The notes: generated by a model not told the origin, from the letters alone. Shown: positions 38,339 to 50,243, counted from the first letter of the stretch. The stretch: DNA of 64,000 nt from Volvariella volvacea V23 (GCA_000349905.1 KB722739.1:579444-643443); one strand, 5' to 3'. Numbers and translations: made by a program.

Positions 38339-39450
38339 GGCTGGTGAGCAGCAACGCCCAAGCAGTCGCGTTCAAGGGAGTTAGCGCAAAAGTAAGATGA
38401 AGCGTGAGGCGTGTATTATAAGACGTACGCGTCAAATATAACGCGAAAATGACCGGAGAGGCTTTGACTAATGCGTGGAATGGGTAAATCTGTTGAGCGA
38501 TAGGTTATTATACCGTATCATTACGGCTGATTGCTCGTGGCTGCGGCGTGTGACACATGCCCGATGGGCAGCCTGCTCAGGGCCCTGAGATCAAGTGGCT
38601 GCCCGGGTGTGGTGTGACCGACATGACGGGTGCTATAAGTAGCACATATCAAGTTGCTGTTCGCGTCGTGGTAGGACATTTCACGGCGTGCATCATCGAT
38701 GCAATCACGCGTGTATTACCGCAAAGTCCTGAACCGGGTGTTTGCACACCATCATGGTCACCATTATGTGGTCCCCGATCAAAGGCGGGTTTGGCTTGAC
38801 GCTATTCGGCATATACATCGATCAGCTTTTCAGGTATGTACCCTCAAGATAATGTGCAATGGACTTCGGTGTCACTCTTACCACTGGTATTCAGTGCTAC
38901 TCATGAAGAGTTAGAAAGACATGACGGAGGGTGGTGAGGTGCCCCTCAGAGATTCGGAGATTCCATCGCCTCGATGACTGCATCGGGATATTATTGCCAA
39001 AGTGCACCTGGAATCTTAAAACCCTCTGCGTATATTCGGGTGTTTATGGTTCCTTGATGGGTTACTGGAGAAGTATGTCGGTAGACTGGGCACGGTTCTT
39101 AGTTGGTGAATACGAGTCTGGATAAAATACGAACAAAATACGTGAAGCTTTCGAGCTTCGCAGTTCCCACGAATAATTGTGACGTTTCCTAGGCTCGGAT
39201 CGTTTGCGACAGAAGGCTTTGAGTGGGTATTAATATGGGGTCAAAGAGCAAAGAGAATGCAGATATCATCGCGACAGCTGTAGCTTGACACAATTCCCCC
39301 ATAAGACGATAATACAGTAGGTAATGAGAAATGTCTAGCAGGTTTAGATCCAGAAAAACCGTCACAACAGTCTCTCAAAGCGCCACGCCCACCAAGTCAC
39401 ACTATGCGAATTCAACATCTATCCAATACGCCAACACATCAGGACGCCAA
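38339..39450. other. gene-free stretch between WD40 and YRA1-like genes
   Basis: About 1.1 kb with only short unsupported open frames. It should contain the promoter of the WD40 gene and the 3' UTR of the YRA1-like gene, both on the minus strand. Confidence 0.4.
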
Positions 39451-40559
39451 TCAGATTTCATCAGCCTCCCTCTGTGCATTGTACTCCTCCATCTCCATAT
39501 CGAGCTGTTCCTTCGACTTGTGTGCTTGTATGAGTTTCTTTTTGTTAACCCTCTTAGGTCCTTTCTTCACTCTAACCTTCTTCCCTCCTCCCCCAGATCC
39601 ATTGGCGAGGAAGACAGGGCGAGTGGTCGTAGTGGTAGTGGTAGCGGTGGTCGTGACTGAACGCGCAGACAAGGAGGCGTTTTGGGTGGTGGCGGTTGCT
39701 ACAGCTGCTGCTTTGTTGTGTCGTGATTTGGTTGATCTGATGGGCGAATGAGGGGGTGCATTAATATGACAACCACGACGACAATCATGGGACGTGGTTC
39801 AGGGCAAAAACATAGAAGAAGAGAGCACTAACTGTGTGGTCTTGATCACAGGTAGATCTGGTATCACGGGCTCAGAGATGGGGAGCGGAGGCGGAGGAGC
39901 TAATCTTGCGAGCAGTGACTGGGGTTGTGGCTTGGGCGGTACACCATCGTGTATGATCTCAATCTTGATTGGACGGCCTAGAGAATCGGGTGAGTATGGA
40001 AGATAGCCGAGAGCAGGGTGGGAGATAGGGGACAATGATTTCGAAGGACAGGTGCTACTTACGTCCATCAACGATCTTTCCATCATACTTTTGTCTCGCA
40101 AGTAGGGCGTCTCCGGGTCTTGTAAAGTGAACGACGGCCATTCCTTTTGAGTGGCCTTGGTTGTTGTAGACGAGAAAGGCCTCGGACACTGGACCGACGG
40201 TTTTGCGAAATAATTCCTAGTGGAGAGGAAAAAGGCGGAGTAGAGAGGAAACAGATGGAGAGGAATGATTGATGGTAGGGATTGTGAAATAAACGAGATG
40301 AAGGATTCATAATAACGCATGGGCCGCGAAAAGGAAAGGTTCAACTTACCTCGACTTCGGCTTCTCCGACATCCATCGGCAGCCTGCTCAAAAAGATCTT
40401 CGAACCTTGCTGTTGCTGAGATCGTTGTTGATGCTGTGCCGCAGGCCCTGCTGAATAACCAGGAATAGAACCAGTCCTCCAAGCAGGAGCTACATGACCT
40501 GCGTTGTTACCTAAAAGTTGGCGTTTGGGTCCGTGGTAGTTATTCCTGTTGGGAGGCAT
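39451..40559 (-). CDS. YRA1: ALYREF/Yra1-type mRNA export adaptor
   Basis: It would bind spliced or 3'-processed mRNA in the nucleus and hand it to the Mex67/NXF1 export receptor through the TREX complex. Exons 40559-40350, 40216-40063, 39977-39833 and 39736-39451 give 264 residues. The RRM runs from KIFLSRLP (RNP2, about residue 53) to HSKGMAVVHF (RNP1) and GRRPIKIEIIHDG. A Pro-rich linker and a Thr-rich run follow. The C-terminus matches the FoP/REF-C pattern: KKVRVKKGPKRVNKKKLIQ then SKEQLDMEMEEY. The N-terminus is short and lacks the long RGG region of animal ALYREF, although it contains basic residues. The domain order RRM plus C-terminal REF box supports the call well. Which of several fungal REF-like paralogs this is cannot be said. 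Confidence 0.85.
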
Positions 40560-41499
40560 TCCTGTACGGTTATTTTGAGAACTTCGTGTCTTCGGTGTGA
40601 GTTGTTGGTGTTGGATTTGTTAGTCTTGGGTGGTCGCGAGGTCCTTGCTGTTGGGTATAGTTGATGTCTTGGCGATTACGTTAAAAATCAGTGTTCTGCG
40701 TTCAGGTACTTGATGTTGTGAGCGACTTTTGCGTCTTAGTTCGCGACTTCCGAGTGTTGAATTTCTTGAGTATGAATTGATAATGTGATCGATATAGATA
40801 ATCCGCGGCGGGATTGTATCGATTAAAGCTGAAGGGGATCGAAAGCGAGCACGATGGCTTATGCTTAAGAAAGAGGGGGGGAACGAACAGAATAGAGGAG
40901 GGATGAAACGTTGCAGGCGGAAGGAAAGACGAACAGTCTACTAATCCTTGCCAGCAACGATGCAGGGCTGTGCAAATTCGCTCGCGAGTGCAAAAGCGCG
41001 CGAAACGCGTTGGACCGAGATGGTGCAGACAAGAGTTGAAGCTGGCGGTTGGTCCCAAATGGAACGGGAGGTGACAGCGACAAGAGGGATCACCCTAGGT
41101 CTTGGAGGGGATACAACGATGCGGGGGGGCAAGTCTGACCCCAGTGCTTTGTCCTGATAGTAAAGCCTTGCTATCACGATCAAGTAGCCCAGAGGTTTGG
41201 GCTAGGCTTGGGGTCCTTTTGCAGGTGCGCTACTGCACGAGCTAAAGATAACCTCGTTTGCGCGTAGGGATGGTGACTTTCAGCGAAAAATCGACTGATG
41301 TGCACGAGAGCCGATAGGCTCTAAACTTGGTATATGAGACGAGATGGAGCGAATTTGAGGGGCACAAAAGGAGTGCGATGGTGGATCGAGAACAACATCG
41401 ACTGGCTGCTGTCCACATCAATTGTGTGAGAACAAGACAACAAACCAAAACAAGCCCATTAGCTCGGACCAAATACTCTAGCGCTCTTGCATTGCAACG
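40560..41499. other. divergent spacer between YRA1-like gene and second F-box-like block
   Basis: About 940 bp, no supported gene. Short minus-strand open frames at 40700-41180 overlap in several phases and look like chance. Confidence 0.45.
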
Positions 41500-43170
41500 A
41501 TGCCATCCTCAAACACCGAAGCCATAATTGCCAAAATTGACGAACGGATTCTCGCTCTAGAGGCAAAAATCACAAGCCTTCAACGACAAAATTCATTGCA
41601 GCCCCCCTTTCAACACTTCCGCCCGAACTCATTAGCAGAACTCTAAAGCTACTCGCGGAGGAGTCTGTTGCCGAAGGTGAATACGATGAAGAAGATAGAC
41701 CGTTGAACTATTGGATCATACATCCTTGGATTCCTGCTACCCAATTTTGCTCCCAGTGGAGGGGCGTGGCAATAAGGAATCCAGGTCTGTGGACGTATAT
41801 CAGGACAACGAATTTGGGATGGTTCAAGGAATTCCTCGAGCGCTCCAATAGCCAGCTACTAGATATCGATACTGTTGGAGTCATGTCAGTGAACTACGAC
41901 GGCGAGTTTGGTGAGGAAGAGGAATACAACCCTGATGACCCGAACTACATTGAAATGATCCAACTTGTTGCGGCCAACGTGCATCGTGTTCAATCCCTCC
42001 GACTTCGACTGGCATTCATGGGTCGTAGAGTGTTGTCGCTACGGAATGTACCCGCACCACAATTAAAGGTCCTCCGGATTTGTGGATATACCTCGTGTGT
42101 AATTTCCGCTCCTCGGGACTTGGTCCAGCCCCACACCATGCCAAAGCTCCGCGAAATGCGACTATACTTCTTGGCAAACGAGAGGAAGTACTTCCTTCCG
42201 CATCCTTTACCCAATGTCACTGATATTGTACTCGATAGTGTTCATCCCGAGGACTACTTATCTCTGCTAAGACGCTGCCCAGCCGTTCGCAGATTGTCAA
42301 TGCATGGCCGGAGCTACTGGAATGGCAATCCCTCACTTGCTTTACCCCATCTTCGATCTCTCAAAACTTTTTACACAGGCTGTAGTGTACTCAACTACAT
42401 GGAACTTCCCTCCTTGCTACGAGTGGATATACTGTGTTTATACGCAAAGTCTTGAGTGCATAGAGGGATATCTTTCAATGTCGAAAAGGGCTTTGGCAAT
42501 TTTCTCTAACTCTGCCAATACAGTCACCCGAGTTCGCTACTTATCTCTCTCATACGATGGTAACACACGAGTGTTGGCAAAGGACGAGGAAGATAAGGTG
42601 ATCATGACATTCCTTATTGCTTATCACTGCCCTCTCTTCCTCACTCGCATTCTTCAAATCGCTGAATCCATGAACACCAGCTGTTCGTCAATTCACGTTC
42701 AGGGCGAGTCGGTGGGTATTAAGTTACCCACATTCAGTTCATGTTTTATCAATTATGGGATCAATTCGAGACAGGTAGACAACGCCACTGGGCTCATTGG
42801 ACTACTCTCGTTCTTCGATTCAAGCAATCCAACGTGCCAGCAATGCACTACCCGTGTGGCCGGAACGCGCACCTGCAAGTGCACAGAATATCGCACCATG
42901 TGCGTCATATCTTTCCCCGCGTTAGAGGCCCTTGTGCTGGGGATTGCGGCAACGGAGTGTATTAGAGATGTGGAATGCTTTGAAGCAAGAACCAAATGGT
43001 TGAAGAGAAGGAAGAGCAGAGGTTTGGCTCTGAAAACTCTTTCGCTGACGTTCATTTCCGAGTCCAACAAGATTAAAGGGCTGGTCTGGATTGGCTGGTC
43101 CGTTACTGATTTGTGGTGGAAGTGGGACGCGATCGTGCTGTGGATGAATAATTGCAGGAAGTTAAACTAG
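41500..43170 (+). pseudogene. F-box-like/LRR pseudogene or frame-shifted copy, array copy 4
   Basis: An ATG at 41500 opens a coiled coil (IIAKIDERILALEAKI). At a run of six C at 41612-41617 the frame is lost: PLSTLPPELISRTLK continues in another phase. This could be a real lesion or a homopolymer error. The body then reads IPATQFCSQWRGVAIRN, GLWTYIRTTNLGWFKEFLER, MPKLREMRL and ALPHLRSLK. A second shift near 42450 moves the rest to a third phase (RVRYLSLSYDG, GLIGLLSFFDSSNPTCQQC, TCKCTEYRTMCV, WLKRRKSRGLALKTLSL). The last Cys of the CxCxxC block is replaced by Tyr-Arg, and the end beyond IKGL does not match paralogs. Two shifts plus a decayed tail favour a pseudogene. It shares the LLDIDTVG and DDPNYIEMIQ features with copy 9, so these two form a subfamily. 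Confidence 0.75.
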
Positions 43171-43770
43171 TAGTTGATATTCTTCCCTGATCTGGCTCCG
43201 GAATTCATTGCAATGCGTTAAGTACGATTTTTCTCGTTCACTCCTTTCTTGGAGTTTATTGTAATGAATGTCGTTTTAATGCGTGGTAAATCAAGTTGCA
43301 GTTGAAGTAGGTAAGACCACCTGTTACGCGTCGTGAAACCAGGCCATATGATTCGAGAGGATGCGATACGTGAAATATATACAATATGGATAATTTGTAG
43401 TCTGTTATTCGTATTATTACAGCACTGCAAAATGCTCACCCCAAATCACGAGAGCGTTCATTTTCACCTGACCTGACACGCTATCCTGCATGCTCCCTTG
43501 AGCACCTCACCCCAACCGTGTGTAATGTCGAACTCGTCACTAGCAACCAACGCCAAACTCCTGATATGAAATACTGTAACCTATGGCCTTGATGGTTCCC
43601 TTGTTGAATAGGTGTTGAAAGATAAAGCTGCATAAAATTGATTTTTTGATGGTTATGCTTTAAAGGGTCTCTCCCCTAAGACCCAATTGTGAGGAAGGTG
43701 AGTATCGAATACTATGAGGTTGTAGAAATGGGATGGCGGAGGCCACGCGTACGGGTTTAGAATTAAACTT
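43171..43770. other. intergenic region, nothing recognised
   Basis: About 600 AT-rich bases downstream of copy 4 with no recognisable coding remnant. Confidence 0.4.
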
Positions 43771-44064
43771 TCAACCCGGGATGTGTGAATTTCTTGAGGC
43801 ATGAACCTCGAGCGCCTTGATCGTAGACGCGTGTGGGAGTAGGACAGTGGGAGAAATTGTCGAAGTAGGAGAAATATTTATTGGGTGATGGACTCGTAGT
43901 GTCAACTCCTCCGGACCTTGCTAAGATGCGAGGTAGAGGTACTCCAGGAGAGGAATAGAAATGTTATAGCAGAGGTCGAGATGCGAGAGATGAGTATTAA
44001 AAGTGCGAAGCGCAATCCAGAGTTCATCCAGAGCGACTGGGGGACGTAGCGCCTGCATTTCAAG
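43771..44064 (-). pseudogene. relic of a leucine-rich protein gene
   Basis: One phase on the minus strand reads through 97 codons with a single TAG at 43921-43923. The translation has leucine-rich texture: VALDELWIALRTFNTHLSH, LDLCYNISIPLLEYL, then after the stop QGPEELTLRV and ASTIKALEVHAS. This resembles the LRR part of a different F-box/LRR subfamily, not the array type. The stop could have arisen from a Trp codon (TGG to TAG). It is short and has no start, so I treat it as a decayed fragment. Its promoter-side neighbour is the start of array copy 5 on the other strand. Confidence 0.4.
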
Positions 44065-44243
44065 TCCCTACATGTTCTTAATTTAAGTAAAACAGGAATT
44101 AGGACACTGGTCATCCAGGTCTCGATATTTAAGTGATGCTGAAAAGCGAATCAGATTTATCGTCGAAGACTTAGGACACAAATATATCAAAACAAAACTC
44201 ATTCTGGGCATTGACAGCCACGATACCTCACATCCTGTCTTCA

Positions 44244-45896
44244 ATGCCAACCTCGGCTGCCATCGCTGAAATCGCCGAGCTTGATACACAAATTCTGGAT
44301 CTGGAGTTGAAGCTTGCAGACTTGCGACGACGCCGAAATGCACTTCAGCCTCTTTCAAAACTCCCACCGGAGATCATCGGCAGGATTCTACGCCAGCTCG
44401 TTGATGATACCATCGCCAATGATCAGATTTCATTAAACTACCCTGCATGGATACCTACCACACAGTTTTTCTCTCGATGGAGGAGTGCAGCATTGGGTTG
44501 CTCGGAACTGTGGACTGATGTCCGATGCACAAACTTGGGATGGTTCAAGGCGTTCCTTGAGCGCTCTAAAACCCAACTACTGCATGTTGATACAGGGAAA
44601 GGCAGGGATAAGAGCCGACAGTACAAAAATGGGGATGAAGGCAACAGCACACATAACTCGGAATACGACGAGATGTTCCGACTGATTGCGGTCAATATGT
44701 ATCGAATCCAAACTCTCTACCTCCGAGCAAATCTGGCAGGTACAAGGATCATATGGCTACGGAATATACCCGCTCCGCATCTTGATACTTTGCAGGTTTC
44801 GGGCTCATCAGATCATTTCCCTACTCCTTCCGACTTAGTCACGCCGAATATTCTACCAAAGCTTCGCCAAATACAACTCGAATCAACAACAAAGAGGACT
44901 TGGGAATACCTTCTCCCTTCTCACCTCCTGACTGTCATCGACATCAATTTTGACGGATTCGAGATGAGAATCAATGATCTCTTTCGTCTGCTCAGCCGTT
45001 GCCCATCTATTCATTGCCTCTCAATCCGTTATGGGAAGGCGAACCTGGAAGCGCTAGTAGGAACTTCGCCAATCGTTTTATCCCAGCTCCAGTCTCTCAA
45101 GCTCTTCTACCCACCTTGGGATACTCTCGACTTTTTAGCATTTCCCTCGATTTCATGCGTGGATATTCAAACCAGCATATATAATGATTATTCCGAGGGC
45201 ATTCTCGACCTTTGTGTTTTGATGCTGCGGCGCATGCTAGAGCCATTCAACAACCCCAAACGTATGGGCGCACGAATTGACCACTTGTCCCTCGTATATA
45301 GTAGCAAGATGGCAGAGCTTCGTTTGTTGGCACGAGATTCAGCGAATGTTGTGCTTGCTTCATTTAGCCTTGATCACACAATAGAGTCCAATCGACACTC
45401 CGACTACCTAGATCGTCTTATTCAACTTGCTCGATCTATGAACCTCAACTTTCGTTCCATTTATCTCGGAGCATGGTCAGGAAGTGGACTACTCAACCAA
45501 AACCTGTTTTATCAATTCAGACACCAATCGCACATCACCACAATTAGTATAGGGCATGTTTATGCGTTCCTTGGCCTCCTTACGTTCTTCAATCCTTCGT
45601 GCGAGGATGGAACAGAGCAGGAACAGCAAAAGGCAATATGTTTCTGCAAAGAATGCGATTCAATGCGTTTTGGATCATTCGTGGGCCTCAAAACCCTTGC
45701 GTTGGGGAGTGCGGAAAGGATGATTGGAGATGAAAAATATCTCGGGCTATTCTTAATCTGGTTATCTGGGCGGCGAAAGGTTGGGCTGGGCTTAGAAACA
45801 CTTATACTCCGGTTTGGCTCCACCGACGTTGAAGAAGAGGATCTAAACCGGATTCGGGAGGTCGTTACGGATGTGATTGTCGAGACAATTCAGTAG
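44244..45896 (+). CDS. F-box-like/LRR protein, array copy 5
   Basis: An unbroken single-exon frame of 550 residues. The ATG at 44244 opens MPTSAAIAEIAELDTQI, matching the paralog starts. Parts in order: coiled coil with LELKLADLRRRRNALQP; F-box-like SKLPPEIIGRILRQLVDD; IPTTQFFSRWRSAALGCSELWT; leucine-rich body with ILPKLRQIQL and HLLTVIDINF; cysteine block NPSCEDG and ICFCKECDSMRF; and a terminal WLSGRRKVGLGLETLIL helix. It is followed only 96 bp later by copy 6 in the same direction. No intron is needed. It is likely functional, and a role as substrate receptor of an SCF ligase is inferred from the F-box-like motif. Confidence 0.82.
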   Translation: MPTSAAIAEIAELDTQILDLELKLADLRRRRNALQPLSKLPPEIIGRILRQLVDDTIANDQISLNYPAWIPTTQFFSRWRSAALGCSELWTDVRCTNLGWFKAFLERSKTQLLHVDTGKGRDKSRQYKNGDEGNSTHNSEYDEMFRLIAVNMYRIQTLYLRANLAGTRIIWLRNIPAPHLDTLQVSGSSDHFPTPSDLVTPNILPKLRQIQLESTTKRTWEYLLPSHLLTVIDINFDGFEMRINDLFRLLSRCPSIHCLSIRYGKANLEALVGTSPIVLSQLQSLKLFYPPWDTLDFLAFPSISCVDIQTSIYNDYSEGILDLCVLMLRRMLEPFNNPKRMGARIDHLSLVYSSKMAELRLLARDSANVVLASFSLDHTIESNRHSDYLDRLIQLARSMNLNFRSIYLGAWSGSGLLNQNLFYQFRHQSHITTISIGHVYAFLGLLTFFNPSCEDGTEQEQQKAICFCKECDSMRFGSFVGLKTLALGSAERMIGDEKYLGLFLIWLSGRRKVGLGLETLILRFGSTDVEEEDLNRIREVVTDVIVETIQ

Positions 45897-45992
45897 TCTT
45901 TTGTAGATGGTAACTTCGTGCGGGTGATCACCGGACGGATATCCCCGAATGCGTTCACACGAACGTATTTCTTCACCTTCTTGCCTTTCAAA

Positions 45993-47621
45993 ATGTTACC
46001 CACTACCACCCAAACCGAGATTGCCTCCATCGATGCAGAGATATTCGTGCTAGAGAAAAGGCTTCACGATCTCCGACGACGCAGGAACGCATTGCAGCCC
46101 ATTTCAATTCTTCCATCCGAACTCGTCAGCAAAATCTTGAAACACGTTGTCGCTGATGTTTCTTTCCATAATAAACGCCATGCAGAGGAGCACGAGTTAT
46201 GTGGACGAAAACTGCTTGATTGGCTTTCTATTACTCAAGTCTGCACGCATTGGAGGGCAGTGGCGTTAGAGTGTTCGTGGCTGTGGTCGCATATCTGGTC
46301 GATGCGTCCAGGAAAGTTTCATGCTTTCATTGAACGATCAAAAGATCGGCCACTTCACATCGATACATGGGGAGGGGAATCCACTGATGAGGAATATGAC
46401 GAGATGTTCCAACTTTTAGTGTCAAACATGCATAGGATCCAATCGCTCTATCTTCGACCAGACTGCAACACTACAAGACTTCGTCGCCTGCGAAACATAC
46501 CTGCCCCCATCTTAGAAATTTTGCAGTGTAGTACCTTGGACAATGGGTCTACTGGCGATGTGTGGGACCCAGTCAGTCCCCACATTATGCCAAAATTACG
46601 CGAACTGCAAATGAATCCATGTACGCGGGGCGTGTGGCAGATTTTCCTTCCATCTTACCTGCCAACTGTTACCGACATCACTTTGGATGGCCTGGATACA
46701 AGTAATCGGATCGAACTGTTGAGTCGCTGTCCTGCTGTATGCAGCCTTTCGACCACAGACGGGTGGGCCGAACCGGTTATACTGGATCGACATCTGATGC
46801 TGCCTCATCTTACATTTTTGAAGTGTTCCTATGAATCAGGGTCGCTATTGGATCACATATCCTTTCCCTCCGTTTTGCGATTGGAGATCGAGGATGATAT
46901 CGCTATCAATAACCCAATGGACGCTATGATTAGTGTTACAAACTTGAGGAAAGCCTTGGAACCATTCAACAACCCTACACGAAAAAGTGCACGACTCGAT
47001 CACCTCTCCCTCTCTTACGCTGGCGGCAAGTTAATCGTTTCCGCCAGTGGAACAAAAAACGAAGAACTCCTGATATATACCATTCACGATGCTGCATTGC
47101 ACCGCTGCACCAACTTCCTTGACCGGGTCGTTCATCTTACCCAGAACATCGGTATCGGCTTCCACTCGATCAGCGTACAGGGGGCATTTGACCCGAGGAG
47201 CGATTTTCGTGGCCTGTTCCACACATTCAGAGAACAAGCTCGTGCCACAACAATTTCCATCAAATCGCTTGAGGGATTGGTTGGATTACTTGCGTTTTAT
47301 AACTCGAGTAACAGGACGTGCCAAGACCGTTCATCTCAAGTATCAGATCGACCGTTTTGTGATTGCATTGAATGCTACGATATGCGCATCACTTCCTATC
47401 CGGGTCTTCGGACACTCGTCTTGGATGGAGTGGAGGAGAAACACTTCCGGTTTTGCGGGAGTGTTTGGTTGCAGGTGCTGTTGGAGTGGCTTGAGGAACG
47501 GAGGGACAGGGGCTTCGGTCTGAAGGCACTTATCTTGCGGGCCCCATCTGGACCGCCAGTGTCGGAGGACTTGGAGAGGTTAAGAAGATGTGTCGATGAG
47601 GTTGTTGTGGAGACGCCATAG
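45993..47621 (+). CDS. F-box-like/LRR protein, array copy 6
   Basis: A single-exon frame of 542 residues starting MLPTTTQTEIASIDAEIFVL. The frame is open 25 codons further up but without an ATG, so 45993 is the start. It has the RRRRNALQPISILPSELVSK coiled-coil and F-box-like junction, ITQVCTHWRAVALECSWLW, leucine-rich repeats (IMPKLRELQM, YLPTVTDITL, LMLPHLTFL), and SSNRTCQDRS with PFCDCIECYDMRI. It ends in WLEERRDRGFGLKALIL. The spacer to copy 5 is 96 bp, which must contain both the copy 5 3' UTR and the copy 6 promoter. Sequence differs clearly from copy 5, so the duplication is not very recent. Confidence 0.82.
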   Translation: MLPTTTQTEIASIDAEIFVLEKRLHDLRRRRNALQPISILPSELVSKILKHVVADVSFHNKRHAEEHELCGRKLLDWLSITQVCTHWRAVALECSWLWSHIWSMRPGKFHAFIERSKDRPLHIDTWGGESTDEEYDEMFQLLVSNMHRIQSLYLRPDCNTTRLRRLRNIPAPILEILQCSTLDNGSTGDVWDPVSPHIMPKLRELQMNPCTRGVWQIFLPSYLPTVTDITLDGLDTSNRIELLSRCPAVCSLSTTDGWAEPVILDRHLMLPHLTFLKCSYESGSLLDHISFPSVLRLEIEDDIAINNPMDAMISVTNLRKALEPFNNPTRKSARLDHLSLSYAGGKLIVSASGTKNEELLIYTIHDAALHRCTNFLDRVVHLTQNIGIGFHSISVQGAFDPRSDFRGLFHTFREQARATTISIKSLEGLVGLLAFYNSSNRTCQDRSSQVSDRPFCDCIECYDMRITSYPGLRTLVLDGVEEKHFRFCGSVWLQVLLEWLEERRDRGFGLKALILRAPSGPPVSEDLERLRRCVDEVVVETP

Positions 47622-47919
47622 GTGTGCAGAAGACGAATAGCTTGTTTCGTTTTCTTGCTAGGAGCGCTTTGTTTTAACTAGTCGTATTGCAGGATTCCAA
47701 TTTCGAGTGCGATACTTGCTGCGTATTCTTTGTATGTACTACTGAATTTGTTGACCCCAAGTTGGTACGGACGATAGTACTTGCTCAGGTTCACTAAATG
47801 GTCCCGTAAACGCCTCCCTAAGATCGGTTCAAGCTCACATCAGAGAACACAAGTCTAAATTCAAGTTCGACTCTTCTTGATACAGACACATCTCACCAAT
47901 TTCCGTAGACGCATGCTCC
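47622..47919. other. spacer, nothing recognised
   Basis: About 300 bp of 3' flank after copy 6; no motif. Confidence 0.4.
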
Positions 47920-48190
47920 CAAGAGGATGAAAGTAGTCTCCTCCCTTCATACCTCACTTCAGTAACTGTCTTCATACTAGAGAATTCTGTTCTACATGGT
48001 CCACTTACAGTATTGAATCGCTGCCCAGGCGTTCACCACCTCTCCATCATAAATGTCCGTGAAATGCTTCAGAACCACTCCTCTAGATTGATCTTCCCGA
48101 TCTACAATATTTGAGATGTTCTTATATGCCTTAGTAATTCTCCACTTTTTGGTATTCCCCTCGATATAACAGGTGGATATGAATAGCATT
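47920..48190 (+). pseudogene. fragment of an F-box-like/LRR copy
   Basis: One plus-strand phase reads ESSLLPSYLTSVTVF, then LTVLNRCPGVHHLSIINV. These correspond to the LPSHLLTVIDINF and LSRCPSIHCLSI region of copies 5 and 6. A stop follows, and a last trace (about FGIPLDITG to VDMN) matches the FLAFPSI segment in another phase. No start or F-box-like part is left. It lies between copies 6 and 7 in the same direction, so it is a truncated duplicate of the array. Confidence 0.6.
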
Positions 48191-48460
48191 AAAACCTGCA
48201 GTACTGCTGACGGGGTTGGTGTATCAATTATGGAGTTAGCAAACTTATTTCGACATCCTACTCATTCTGACACACGGCTTCACTACTTTCCCTCTCGTAT
48301 CATGAACGTGAGCTTACCGTGATACTGTACAGTACTAGAGTGTGATGAATCACTAAAGAACTCGACTCGACGGGCTGCCGAGTAATTGAACACGCTAGTT
48401 TACCTAGGCGTTAGTACCCTTATCTATCTTGTAGCATAGGTGCTTGTAGTACATACTCTT

Positions 48461-48475
48461 GTTTTTTTTTTTTGA
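48461..48475. repeat. poly-T tract
   Basis: A run of about 14 T just upstream of the truncated copy 7. It may mark the junction where the N-terminal part was lost. Confidence 0.5.
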
Positions 48476-48484
48476 ATACTTCAA

Positions 48485-49913
48485 ATGTTATGCACAAGTT
48501 TATATGCCCTTCACACACATATCCACACTGCTGGAAAGGTCGGTTTGCTTCTAGATTGCTCGGAGTTGTGGACCTACATGTGGTGCACAATTCTAGATTG
48601 GTTCAAGTCATTCCTTGAGCGCTCTAAACACCAATTATTGCATATAGATACTTGGAAAGCCCGGGTAGGGGATGCAGATTATGACGAGATGTTTCAACTT
48701 GTAGTTGCCAACATGCACCGAATCCGATCACTCCACCTTCAGCCATATCTCGCGGGCGAAAGGATTTTGTGGCTACGGAATGTACTTGCCCCTCACTTAG
48801 AGGTTTTGCGGTGCACCGGGTACTCTGATCAACGTTTTCCACAGTTTTCGGACGCGGTCCTGCCAAATATTATGCCAAAACTCCGCCAGATACACCTCAC
48901 TTCATTGCTGAGGGAAGAATGGCAATATCCTCTCCCGCTACGCCTATCAAATATCACTGATATTGCGTTCGATGGCCAGGAAATTGGCACTGACGACCAG
49001 TATGACCTGCTCAGGCGCTGCACATCCGCTCGTCACATATCATATCTTTTCCGGAGCGAAAGCTCGGTATCACCAGCAGCGACTCCACCCATTGGTTTTA
49101 CCTCAACTCCAGACCCTGAAGCTCTTCTGTACGCCTTGGGATGCCCTTGACTTTCTGGAATTCCCCTCAATCGTTAGGGTAGATTACCGGGACGATGCAA
49201 GCTGCTATCACACCGGGAATATTTATGACGACTATATTTCGATGCTGCGACGAGTTCTAGGGTTATTCAACAATCCTGTCTGCATGGACAAACGGATAGA
49301 GTACTTGTCTCTCACGCATCTTAGCAGCTTGTGCACCTCCGCGTGCTAGCATACAAGAGCGCTCGTCACATTCTCCATCAATCATACGTTAGAGGATGAT
49401 CTCGCTACCCTCCTCGAACATCTCGTTCAACTCGTCCGATCTATGAGCATCAACTTTCACTCCATTTCCCTTGAAGACAAGTCTACAACCTGCACAAACA
49501 TCCAAACGTCGTTTTATCATTTTCGGCATTAGTCTCGCATTAGCACAAATTCTATAGGCAGCCTAATTGCATTTCATGGCTTACTCTCCTTTTTCTACCC
49601 TTCATGTGGGGACCCGGAGCAAGTATGCGAGACCGATATGATATGCACTTGCGCAAAGTGTCATTCAATGCGTGTAGAATCATTTGCAGGCCTTGAGACA
49701 CTTAGCTTGCAGGGTGCAGATGAGATGCTCAGAGATCAGCACTGGCTCGGGTGATTTTTGCAGTGATTGTCAGAGCGGCGGAATATCGGGTTGGGTCTCA
49801 AGACTCTGGTGCTCCAGTTTGCAGCAGATGAGATTGAAGAAGAGAATTTGGATTTGATCCGGGAGGTGGTGACCAATGTCATAGTTGGAGGTCAGAAGCA
49901 TCTTGGAGGCTAA
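48485..49913 (+). pseudogene. F-box-like/LRR pseudogene, array copy 7
   Basis: Homology begins near 48545 with LLDCSELWTYMWC, so the coiled coil and F-box-like motif are missing. The first phase continues through LERSKHQLLHIDTW, NMHRIRSLHLQ and IMPKLRQIHL. A shift near 49050 moves the match to a second phase (LKLFCTPWDALDFLEFPSI). Beyond 49345 there are in-frame stops, but the C-terminal pattern remains: EHLVQLVRSMSINFHSISL, FYPSCGDPEQ, ICTCAKCHSMRV, LSERRNIGLGLKTL, DLIREVVTNVIV. It ends with a TAA at 49911. N-terminal loss plus shift plus stops make this a clear pseudogene, closest by eye to copy 5. Confidence 0.8.
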
Positions 49914-50243
49914 GGTACAGATAGATTGTTCAAGTCTACCTTGCCCGTTGATACCTTATCGAACAGGACATGGTTGTGACTGTTTTTGTCGTTGAAACGA
50001 ATTTCAGTCTCTTGATATTTAACCATGTCAGCCCACATTATCTTGTTCACCATTTCTGAACCATATTTGTTATACATTCCAACCAAGTTCGAACTTACTT
50101 ACAGGTCTTCGACCTTCACGCTCTGAAATGAGCCGCCCAGCAAGACATGCTATTTCACAAAAAACTCGATGCTGACAGCAAGGAATCGAGAATCGAGGTT
50201 ACAAAATGTCCTCCGTCAATGAACCGCCGTAGATCAGGGTATC
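49914..50243. other. convergent intergenic region, nothing recognised
   Basis: About 330 bp between copy 7 (plus) and the small membrane protein gene (minus). No motif seen. Confidence 0.45.
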
